A DNA stretch of 11,125 nt from Candidatus Poseidoniales archaeon (GTDB taxonomy: Archaea > Thermoplasmatota > Poseidoniia > Poseidoniales > Poseidoniaceae), in assembly GCA_012270265.1 (NCBI GenBank), contig JAAXIR010000138.1, positions 1 through 11,125 of the forward strand, written 5' to 3'. The translations under genes were made by a program, and so were the position numbers. How positions within the stretch are numbered: position 1 is the first letter of the stretch; every line of letters begins with the position of its first letter. The notes under the pieces are model-generated. The model was not told where the DNA came from. It ran no database searches and worked only from the letters and a program-made list of their open reading frames with translations. Below, one piece after another: positions 1 through 8,700 of this stretch.

Positions 1-52
1 ATTTTGTGTTTTTGGTTTTTGAGGTGTATGAGTTTGTGTTCGAAGTGATTGA

Positions 53-343
53 GTCCGTGTCGGTGGCCGTGGTTTGGTTTATGTCGGACGTGGTGGAGGC
101 CGTGGGAGAGATTCAGATCGACGTGGCGGAAGGCGCGACGGAGTCCGTGGTTTTGGTGGCAACAGAGACAGTCGTGATGATCGACGTGACTCTGGACGAG
201 GTCGTCCAAGCCGTGATCGCAACGATGAGCGTCCAAATGAGCGTTATCGAAAAGCCCGTGGAAAACGGCCAGGCCATGCACACAACCGAGGACCTCAACC
301 CATTCGTCCTCGACGCTATCAAGGCAAGGATCGAGACGACTGA
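53..343 (+). CDS. Arg/Gly-rich (RGG-like) C-terminal tail of an RNA-binding-type protein, 5' end missing or damaged
   Basis: The frame ending at TGA 341-343 encodes about 96 residues dominated by Arg, Gly and Asp, with runs such as GRGGGRGRDSDRRGG and later RPSRDRNDERPNERYRKARG. Its codons (CGT, GGT, GAT, CGA) resemble those of the neighbouring genes, while the overlapping frames give a Val-rich product that looks like a shadow. Such basic disordered tails are common on RNA-binding proteins, for example DEAD-box helicases and RNA-binding-domain proteins; no folded domain is visible here, so the family is unknown. The only in-frame start is TTG at 74, and the frame is blocked upstream by TGA at 20-22, 29-31 and 50-52. 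The Arg/Gly character seems to continue through those stops, so this is more likely the end of a longer, broken or misread gene than a complete small gene. Its stop overlaps the ribosome binding site of the next gene, which supports frame and direction. Confidence 0.5.
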   Translation, partial: VRVGGRGLVYVGRGGGRGRDSDRRGGRRDGVRGFGGNRDSRDDRRDSGRGRPSRDRNDERPNERYRKARGKRPGHAHNRGPQPIRPRRYQGKDRDD

Positions 344-347
344 GGTG
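342..347 (+). promoter_or_regulatory. Shine-Dalgarno for the TPR gene, overlapping the upstream stop codon
   Basis: GAGGTG lies 7 bases before the GTG start at 355 and shares two bases (GA) with the TGA stop (341-343) of the upstream Arg/Gly-rich frame. This fixes the GTG start and suggests that the two genes are translationally coupled in one transcript. Confidence 0.6.
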
Positions 348-354
348 AACAGAC

Positions 355-1392
355 GTGACAGCAGAAGCCCATTACTTGGATGCGCTTGAAGCACTTGATG
401 CTGAAAACCGTGAAGAAGCGCTCAAGCATGCTCGAAAGGCGGTCAAACTTGACCCCGAGCATGCCGATGCTTGGAGAGTCATTTCTGATGCAAGTCTTCC
501 AGGGTCTCGATTGCAACCAACCTTGAAGCAAGCCGCTTCCTCACTCTCTGCTGCGAAAAAGGTGGTCGCTCTCCAACCAGATGATCTGGCCATGTGGGTT
601 CGAGGAGGACGACTGCTTTCCGATGAACTTGGTTTGTACATGGATGCGCTACAATGGTGGCAAGATGCACGTCATCATGCACCAGAAGAAGTCACACCGA
701 TTGTAGAGCAAGCAGCTATCCTTGCAGATATGGGGCTGTACGGTGAAGCAAGCGATCGGTTGCAGTCCATTTTTGATGAAAACATGGACCTTGCTACTAC
801 GCAGTATGCACGCGTTGCACGATTGCATCAAATGTGTCAATTGGCCAGTGAGCAACCCTCTTCTGAGCATTTCAAACCGTGGGAAAAGCATCACGACGGT
901 TGGGAAGCCATCAAGATGCGAATGAACAAACCGCCGATCAGTGAATCGAAAATCTTCCTCCTCATCACAACGCCAATCCTCATGCTGGAAGTCATCATGG
1001 CGCCACAGTTGTTCGGTTCTGGATTCGGGGGTTTCTGTCTTACCTCTCTACTCATTCTTACCACAGTCATCTTTGGAATGCGAATCTCGAGACGGTGGTT
1101 CCAACGACTCAATCGACCTGCTTTCAATCTGTTACGGGCTATGGACTTCGAAACTGCAACAGGCTATGTGGTCATACCTGAAGAGATTCGAATTTCCAAA
1201 CTGTTCATGTTTATTCTTAGCAGAAGGCCGCCTGCATTCCAAGATCGAATGCTGAAAATTGTGGATGCGAAAGAGACCTTCAAGGGTGATTGGAAGCCAA
1301 AGCTGCCTAATTTCTCTTCACACATCTCCGATGAGGCCCCATTCTGGGAAGAAGAGCAGGATGAGGAACTCACCTCATTTGAAGAGGAATAA
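355..1392 (+). CDS. TPR-repeat protein with a C-terminal membrane hairpin
   Basis: This is a 345-residue protein starting at GTG 355, chosen because a GAGGTG ribosome binding site lies 7 bases upstream. Residues ~4-36 form a clear TPR helix pair, ending in the typical AVKLDPEHADAW turn. Less regular TPR-like helices follow at ~60-80 (VVALQPDDLAMW) and ~113-146 (ILADMGLYGEASDRL). Two hydrophobic segments at ~199-219 and ~221-242 are separated by a short Gly-rich turn and followed by RISRRWFQRLNR, so both ends probably face the cytoplasm under the positive-inside rule. The C-terminus is strongly acidic (EEEQDEE near 332-338). TPRs are protein-protein scaffolds, so the likely role is a membrane-attached adaptor; the partner cannot be told from the sequence. 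There is no signal peptide. It follows the Arg/Gly-rich gene closely and converges on the S-adenosylhomocysteine hydrolase gene, five bases apart. The reading frame and TPR call are secure; the function is unknown. Confidence 0.85.
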   Translation: MTAEAHYLDALEALDAENREEALKHARKAVKLDPEHADAWRVISDASLPGSRLQPTLKQAASSLSAAKKVVALQPDDLAMWVRGGRLLSDELGLYMDALQWWQDARHHAPEEVTPIVEQAAILADMGLYGEASDRLQSIFDENMDLATTQYARVARLHQMCQLASEQPSSEHFKPWEKHHDGWEAIKMRMNKPPISESKIFLLITTPILMLEVIMAPQLFGSGFGGFCLTSLLILTTVIFGMRISRRWFQRLNRPAFNLLRAMDFETATGYVVIPEEIRISKLFMFILSRRPPAFQDRMLKIVDAKETFKGDWKPKLPNFSSHISDEAPFWEEEQDEELTSFEEE

Positions 1393-1397
1393 GTTGC

Positions 1398-2672
1398 TCA
1401 GGTTCCTGCAGTATAATCGTCCTTGTATTCGATTTGGTCTGCTGTGAGTGTATCAATGCTCACTCCGATTGTTTCGAGTTTCGTCGTCGCTAAGTTTTGA
1501 TCTTGTTCAAGAGTAATGTCGTAGACGTTGTTGTCCATATCCTTGGCTTCAGCAGCGAGTCTGCACAACGAAAGGAATTGATTTGCGAAGGACATATCCA
1601 TGACTTCAGAAGGATGGCCTTCAGCGGCTGCAAGGTTCACGAGCCGTCCTCGAGCAAGAAGATGGATTTTGTTTCCATTCCCAAGCGTGAACTCTTCGTT
1701 GTCCTTGCGAATGGTTCGAACGGAGGTGGAGAGATTCTCAAGTGCAACAACATCGATTTCGCAATCGTAATGCCCAGTGTTGGATACGATGGCTCCATCT
1801 TTCATCGTTGCAAAGTGGCGCTCGACAACGATGTCTTTCATTCCGGTCGCAGTACAGAAGATGTCACCCAATGGTGCGGCATCGTCCATGGTCATGACCT
1901 TGTAACCATCCATAACGGCTCGGAGTGCAGCGAGTGGATCCACTTCTGTCACGATAACGTTGGCTCCAAGACCACGAGCACGCATGGCAACACCTTTTCC
2001 ACAGTGACCGTACCCTGCCACCACCATTGTTTTCCCTGCAATAAGAACGGATGTTGCTCGCAAGATTCCATCGAGCGTTGATTGACCAGTCCCGTAGACA
2101 TTGTCAAAGTCCCACTTGGTTACAGCATCGTTGACAGCGATAACAGGATACTTGAGGTCACCAGCAGCGGCCATTGCTCGAAGTCGATGCACACCAGTTG
2201 TGGTTTCCTCTGTTCCACCGAGAACACCTTCTGCATACTCAGAGCGTTCACCATGGACTCGAACGATCAAGTCGGCTCCATCATCAAGCGTGAGCGTTGG
2301 CTTGAACTCCAGTGTCTTGTCGATGCACCAATAGAAATCATCAACGCTTTGACCATGCCAAGCATACACAGAATAGCCTTCACGAGCGAGCCAAGCAGCA
2401 ACATCGTCTTGTGTTGACAGAGGATTGCATCCGGACCAAGAAAGTTCAGCACCAGCAGCGGCGATCGTTTCGACCAACACAGCGGTCTCTTTGGTCACGT
2501 GCAAGCAACCTGCTACACGCATACCTGCCAGTGGTTTCGTACGTTCTGCTTCTTCTCGTAGTGCTGCAAGAACCGGCATTCTGGAACGGGCCCAATCAAC
2601 TCTCAGAGATCCTTCATCTGCAAGTCCAATGTCGCGAACTGCATAGCCTTCGCCCGTATCCAAACCTTCCAT
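1398..2672 (-). CDS. ahcY: S-adenosyl-L-homocysteine hydrolase (adenosylhomocysteinase)
   Basis: This 424-residue cytoplasmic enzyme hydrolyses S-adenosylhomocysteine reversibly to adenosine and homocysteine, using bound NAD, and so removes the product inhibitor of SAM-dependent methyltransferases. Family hallmarks are present: AGCLHVT with His58; the CNPLSTQDD signature at ~82-90; DDGADL with Asp130/131; the TEETTTG stretch with Glu155/156; NDAVTKWDFDN with Lys186, Asp190 and Asn191; the Rossmann loop GYGHCGKG (~220-227) followed by TEVDP; and SNTGHYDCEID (~297-307). YGTGQS replaces the YGCRES of animal enzymes, and the protein ends in ...YTAGT without the Lys-Pro-Asp-His-Tyr-Arg-Tyr tail of eukaryotic forms, so it belongs to the shorter archaeal/Thermotoga-like type. 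The length is normal for that type and the gene is intact. ATG at 2672 places YAVRDIGLAD at the usual N-terminal position; no strong Shine-Dalgarno precedes it. It lies 60 bases downstream of the giant surface-protein gene on the same strand. Confidence 0.97.
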   Translation of the reverse strand: MEGLDTGEGYAVRDIGLADEGSLRVDWARSRMPVLAALREEAERTKPLAGMRVAGCLHVTKETAVLVETIAAAGAELSWSGCNPLSTQDDVAAWLAREGYSVYAWHGQSVDDFYWCIDKTLEFKPTLTLDDGADLIVRVHGERSEYAEGVLGGTEETTTGVHRLRAMAAAGDLKYPVIAVNDAVTKWDFDNVYGTGQSTLDGILRATSVLIAGKTMVVAGYGHCGKGVAMRARGLGANVIVTEVDPLAALRAVMDGYKVMTMDDAAPLGDIFCTATGMKDIVVERHFATMKDGAIVSNTGHYDCEIDVVALENLSTSVRTIRKDNEEFTLGNGNKIHLLARGRLVNLAAAEGHPSEVMDMSFANQFLSLCRLAAEAKDMDNNVYDITLEQDQNLATTKLETIGVSIDTLTADQIEYKDDYTAGT

Positions 2673-2732
2673 GGCTCTTGCGAGTACTCTGGGTTTTTCA
2701 ACCCATCTTCATGGCCACGGGGCCGCTTGCAC
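2673..2732 (-). other. Short intergenic spacer with two small inverted repeats
   Basis: This is the 60-base gap between the TAG of the giant surface-protein gene and the ATG of the hydrolase gene. It contains GGGTT/AACCC around a 4-base loop (2691-2704) and GGCC/GGCC around a 4-base loop (2713-2724). Neither is followed by a clear T-run in the direction of transcription, so termination is not established. No convincing TATA box or Shine-Dalgarno was seen, so the hydrolase may be read through from upstream or driven by a promoter inside the preceding gene's tail. Confidence 0.4.
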
Positions 2733-5700
2733 CTATTGCTGCTGTTGGGCTTGTGCGGCATACTGCTGTGCGTATTGAGCAGCTGTTGCTTCATCGTAAC
2801 CCTGGGCAACGAATTGCTGGAAATACTGGTTGTAGTATTGCGTGTACAAATCGTTGCTTGCAGCTGCAGGTGCGGCTGCAGCTGGCGCTGCGGCTGCTGC
2901 AGATTGACCCACATATTGGGCAGCATAAGCCCGTGCCGTTTCTTCAGGATAGCCTTGAGCGATCAGTTGCTGGACGTATTGTTCCGTCATATCCATCTCT
3001 TGACCATAGCCTGCGGCAGCTGCACTGAGGTTGTCGACCTTGGAACCTCTTAGGCCACTTCGGAAGAAGGCAGATACAAGCAGAAGAACAAGAACGGTTG
3101 CAATGATACCGATAATGAGCATCAGGCTGCTTTCCTCTGTGTCCTCGCCTCCTTGATTGTCCGTGCTTGGCTCAGACCATGTTCCGGTCTCAGGGTCGTA
3201 TTCCCATTCACCAATCCAGTCACACTCAGAGGTGGTTGAGTTCGATGCGAATTCACCGCCGGCTGCTAGAGCGCTCTCGTTGGCGAGGACACCACGACAT
3301 TGCTTGAGGTTGATGAGAACCATCTTGGTCAAATCATCGGACCATCGCTCATCGTCCCCTTCGTAGACTCGAACCCAGATTTCAATAACTTCACTCGTAT
3401 TGCTGTAGAACTCATCGATGTTCAATGTCAGTTCGAACGTATCTTCGTCGGCTAGAGCATCTGAACGGTCAAACTTGCTGTCTGTAATGAGGTTGTACTT
3501 CTCAATCGCAGATGCCGAAAAGTCCTCTCGCGAGAAGGCTGCTTCGACGTAAACCTCACCGGTTTCGGATCCTGAGAGGATGGTTCCGGTGATGGTGTAG
3601 GTTGATTCGCTTACACCAACGGATGTGTTCTCAAAGTCATTGTACTGAACGACCGGGATTTCATCTCCGTATCCTTCTGGTACGACGACGAAATACATTC
3701 GGAACTTGTCCGAGAACTTACCGGATGCATCGTAGACACGAAGTTCCATACGGATCTGCGACTCTGCAGTTCCTGAATCGTCAACGGTGACGTTTTGGAA
3801 CTTGTACGAGAAGAGACCGTTGCTTGCAGCGGATTCTTCGAACGTGTGTCCTTCCAAGTTGAACGAGGTATCACCGTATGGAGCGTCAAAGAAGACCTTC
3901 CATTCGTAGGTAACGATTCCATTGGTTCCATCGATTGCATCTGCATCGAACGATTCGCTCGCATCGAAGTGGACGACAAGTTCACCTGCTTCAGAGAGAA
4001 GCACACGGTTGACGTCCCATTCTGTTCCGGTAACTGTCTTCGTTCTGATGTACTCGATGTTGTCTGCATACTCATCACGCATGTCGATGCTCATGTTTGC
4101 TTCAGGAGCGAAGGCGTCAGCGAGGACGTCGTTGGTTTCGACATCGACGGTGATGATTCGAGCGTGACCTGCTTCATCGTGCAGAAGCAGAGTTACGGTC
4201 CATGTAGCACCCTGTAGACATCCTGTTGCAGACGACAAGTCGGTCTTACAGAAGGTCGCAGATGGGGAGGCTTCCGAAATGTGGTCGGTTCCGCTTGCCA
4301 TGGTTTGACCCATCCAGTCGGTTGGACCGTCGAGGATCCAATCGGCTGTGAGCGTTGCTGAGGTAGCTGTTGTGTAACCGAAGTTGACGGTCGCATCGCT
4401 CTTCATGTAGTGTGTAGCATATCCACCGGTTGAAGGATCAATGCCTGGCATTTCACCGTCAATGGTCAGTCCGAGATCTTGGCCCATGGCACCGAATCCT
4501 TCTGGATAAGGCGTGACGGAGTAGGACAACATGTTTCCGAGAAGTGGGAAGGTTGTGCTGTCTGCTCGAGACGAGTAAGTCGATACGTCGATGGTTGAAA
4601 CGATCATACCGCCTTGGTAGTAACTGCATGTTCCCATGATGACGTCCTTGCTGTTCGCACTGGTTCGCAAGAGGCTCTGGAAGAATCCACCATCTTCCAT
4701 GTATCCGTTACAGACACCAGGAACGTTTTGCGTGCTCACAGAGTTTGTGTTGAGAACGGCTGTTGCAACAGTTCCATCACCCTCGAAGCCTTGGAAGGCG
4801 GTCGTGGATACATCGTCCATGATTGGGTGGAATGGGTCCGCAATGTCGAGGCCAGTGTAGAGAATCTTGGTCTCAGGCGTGTTTCGGCTTTGGACATCCA
4901 TACCAAACGGTAGACGGCCATTCAATCCAACGTCAAGACCGTAGATTTGGCTTCCTTGAGGACCAAGGTGAGCCTGTACAGTACCTCCAGCAGACATGAA
5001 CGACTCGAGCGTTTGTCGGTTGGCAGTAGAGCCGAGCTTCTGGTAATAACCACGGCCACCGCTTTCAACGTCCTTTGCAGCGATGTCTTCTTGCCATGGC
5101 AAGAGGATCTTGTCGTAGTGCGTCATCCATCCAGAATCAAGATAGGTGGTCCAATCGTTGATGCCGAATTGTGTATAGTACATGCCCAAGAGTTGGAGAT
5201 CTTGCTTGATTGTTGAGGTTCGTGCAGTTGAATCGCCGAGGATGGCGACGTCGATTTGGTCGGCAAAGGTTGCATGGAAGTAGCGAACGTTACCGCTTGG
5301 GTTTCCGTTGGCAAGTTCAGCATGGAAACTGATGTTGTAGGTGTGGCCATCCATCCAACCGTTGTACGCAGGGAACGTCAAGTCAATGCGCTCGTTCGAT
5401 GCGAGTGTTGTGGTGGTTGGAGCGGAAGAGGCCTGGTAGACCTGTGTTCCATCGGTCTCGTCAAAGACGGTCATGTAGAACATGTAATCACCAGCCAACA
5501 CACCGTTGGTTGCTTTGAGGTCCCAGTTGTGTGTCAAACTTCCATCGATTGGGAGGACACAAGCGTAGACGCCATCATCCAAGCACGCAAGTGTGCTTGG
5601 CTTACCGAGTGTGATGTCAACCGATTCAACGTTGAAGATCACTTGCTCGATGTTGTTGGAGTTGCTCATTTCATCGTCGCCAAACCATGGTACACCAGCG

Positions 5701-8700
5701 GTGGTGTTGTCGAAGATGGTCTCTGCACGAATCATGTAGACGCCGGAGAAGAACTCGTGGTTGGCAACGGTGGTTGTTGCAACGTCTTCTGCATCCACAT
5801 TGGTTCGAGAGACGGTGTAGGAAGCATCCTCGTAGAAGGTGAATTCCTGCAATGTGATGTTGTTGAAAGCAACACCCTTGAAGCCGTCGTTGATACCGTT
5901 GCGTCCGTCACCGTCGCTTTGGAACTCGAAGTTGATATCAACGGTCGAGCCTGCGAGTGAGATGCACTCACGGAACCACTGCAAGCTGTCTGCAGCCGTG
6001 TTGTTGAGAACATACAGGTGCGTCAAGTCGATGCTTCGGCTCGAGACGAGGTCGTCTGTGTTGAAGAAGACGTTGTAGTTGCCTGCCGATCCGTCCGTGC
6101 TAGCAGAGTCACCAATGAAGGAAATCTCTGCTTGGTTGATGGATTCGCTTGAATTCGTGAATCCGTCACCGTTGTCGTCGTTGCGGCAGGTTCCGTCTTC
6201 GTCGTAGTCGTTCCATTGTCCGAGGAGAACACCTGAGTATGTGTCGCTGCCCTTGGTGAAATCGACGTTAATGGATGCGTAGTCGTTGACATCGACAATG
6301 GATGTTCCGTCGACATCGATACCGTAGAAGGTATCCGCATAGTACTCGACGTTCAGAGATCCGAAGTCCCCGGACAGGAGTGTCAACTCACACCCAGTGC
6401 TGGGGAGTGTCTCGTTCTCCCATAGGTCGCCGTATCCTTGCGTTGCCGTGTCACATGGGTGACCGAACCAGTAGGCGTTGTTGTTGAAGATGACATCGTT
6501 ACAGGTCGCCTCGTTGTAAATGGCCCCTTGTGGATTGCCATCGTCACTGTAGACGTATCCGTTGGCACCACCCTCGAAGGATTCCTTACAGATGACTGCA
6601 GGTGCGCTGCACAGAACGTCGGAAGGCGTTGCAGAGAAGACGGTTGCCTTGATATCGTAGTCAACCATGGTGTTCCCCCAGTTGTTGGTAACGACATCGA
6701 TGTCGAACATTCCTTCAGCGTACAAGCCACCGGGGTTGAAGTAATCAATGCCTTCGACTGCTGGGTCGTACAGGTTGAACGGTTGGATGTAGCCGATGAT
6801 CTCGTCATTCACACTCTGCTCGTCCCATGCATGGTTGCTGAGAGTTGCGGAGATTCGGTAAATCGTATCGTTGAGGAGGTTGGCTGAAATTGAGGCCGTT
6901 TCTTCCTCACCAGGTCCAAGGTTGGTCAATGTGAGTGGTTGCTGGAGTGTTTGTGGGTTCGGGAAGTAAGCCGTGTTTTGCTTGTAGACGGTGATGTTGT
7001 CAATAGCATATCCATCTCGACCAGACCAGAGGGATTCATTGTCATCGGCAATCGATCCTTCGAATCCTGAGCGGAGACGGAATCGGATGTCAACGGTTTC
7101 GCCAGCCCATGGGGAAAGGTCGAACTCACCAACGCCTTCTTGGGTGAAGTTGCTCCATCCGTAGTAGGTACCAGAGCTGAAGACACCGTAGTAGTAGCGT
7201 CCTTCTGCAACACCGCCATAGCCGTTGATCTTGAAGGCACGGTCGTTGTCGTAGCCACCCCAGATGGAAGATCCGGAGAGACACTCTCCTGCAACTTGAG
7301 CAGAGGTTGGACAAGCGATGGTCGACCATCCGGTCTCTGCTGAACCAACTTCGATCATGGCAACGTCGTCCCATAGGTCACCGATGAGCCACTGTCCAGT
7401 GGTTGCATCAACAGACCCGAGAGCACCGTATCCAAGGTGTCGGAACAACTCGACGCTGAGGAAAGCACGATCAGAGCCTGTCAAGTCAACGTCCTCGAGT
7501 GTGAGCGCATCGTCCCAGTGACGGCCATATCCTGACCACTCGTCTCCACTGCTGTTGGTCTTGTATTCCCCAGCCCACATGAAGTCGGTTGGGTTTTGGT
7601 AGTTCGCAGACACGTTTGGCGCATTGTTTCCGTCACTACCGCCAACGGAGTGGTTGGTTTCGAGAATCCAGTTTGAGGATTGGTCGACGTATTCGTTGAA
7701 CGCCCAAGTACAGCCACCGCCGCATCCTGTCGCATCAGCAGGCGTGTCGAAGTCATGGCTAAACACCGTCGTGTTGGAGGAGTTCGCTTCATCGACGACT
7801 TGGAGAACAACATCGAGGTTTGCGTTTTGTGTGAGCGTGTCCATACCGGTGTTGGTAATCGTGACGTTGATGTCTCGGTTTCCTTCACCGACGATGCCAA
7901 AGAACCGATCGACTGGGTTGATTTCGATGCCGGTTACAGCGATGTCTTTGCTGTCCATCTCAACAACAGTGAGGTAGTCGTATTGAGCGTCCCAACCGAG
8001 GTTGTCAACCCAGTTTCCGAAGTTGTACGACGTGTGCCCAACGACGATATCTGGTGCAGAGGTTGATGCACCAGCGAGTTGTCCAACCACAGCAATGTTT
8101 GGACGGCGTCCAGCCTCATAGGAGAGTGGGGTTACGTGTCCACCTGCACCATCAGAGAGCGTTACTTGTACGGTTGTTGGGAAGTTGAGCCAGAAAGAGG
8201 AGGTAGAGCCACCAGCGGAGTCCGAGGTGTTCTGTTGGTATGCAACGGTTGGGTTGACGAAATCTGGTTCGCCGTCACCGTTGATATCAGCCACAGTAAC
8301 ATCGTAGGAGATGTATGGGCCAAAATATGCCAATGCAGGGTTCGACCACGTTCCGACGGCAGAAGACGTCGAGAAGGTGATGTTTTCGAGGTTACCTTGC
8401 GTCATAGCGATGGTATCAATGGTTCCATCGTTGTCCATATCACCGATGTCCAAGGCACCGAAGGTGTTGGCCATGTTGACAACATGCGAACCTGCTTGAG
8501 TGGAGGTCGAGAAGGTGTATGTTGCTGGAAACAGATTTGTTTGACAGTTGAATTCGATGACGGTCACGTTATCATCGTTACCAGGGTTGGTTGTTTGACC
8601 GGTTGCATAGTCAACACCTTCGCTGCGCAAGAGCCAGATGTCCTCATCGTAACATTGTCCGGTGAGACCTTGTTGGGACTCGCCCCAATCACCGATTTCG

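Noticed and set aside
6..389. Val-rich 127-residue frame at the window start
   Set aside because: It overlaps the Arg/Gly frame and the start of the TPR gene, its composition is the off-frame shadow of Arg/Gly codons, and it ignores the Shine-Dalgarno at 342-347.
1497..2081. 194-residue + strand frame opposite the hydrolase gene
   Set aside because: It lies entirely within a highly conserved enzyme gene on the other strand and shows no family features.
2092..2113. Archaeosortase/exosortase-type C-terminal sorting signal in the giant protein
   Set aside because: These coordinates are window bases inside the hydrolase gene that coincide numerically with the TM residue numbers; the TM helix itself is encoded near 3063-3130. 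A 109-residue tail follows that helix, whereas sorting signals end within a few basic residues after it.
2673..2732. SAH- or SAM-sensing riboswitch before the hydrolase gene
   Set aside because: The leader is at most about 60 bases with two tiny hairpins and no recognisable conserved core of known SAH/SAM riboswitches. A four-codon ATG-to-TGA frame at 2712-2698 is probably chance.
2312..3028. 238-residue + strand frame antisense to the hydrolase N-terminus and the surface-protein tail
   Set aside because: It spans two convincing - strand genes and their spacer, has unnatural composition and no domain.
5256..5960. 234-residue + strand frame antisense to the giant gene (also 8079-8714 and 6438-6887)
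   Set aside because: These Val/Cys-rich mirror frames arise from the codon bias of the - strand gene; no motifs or ribosome binding sites support them.
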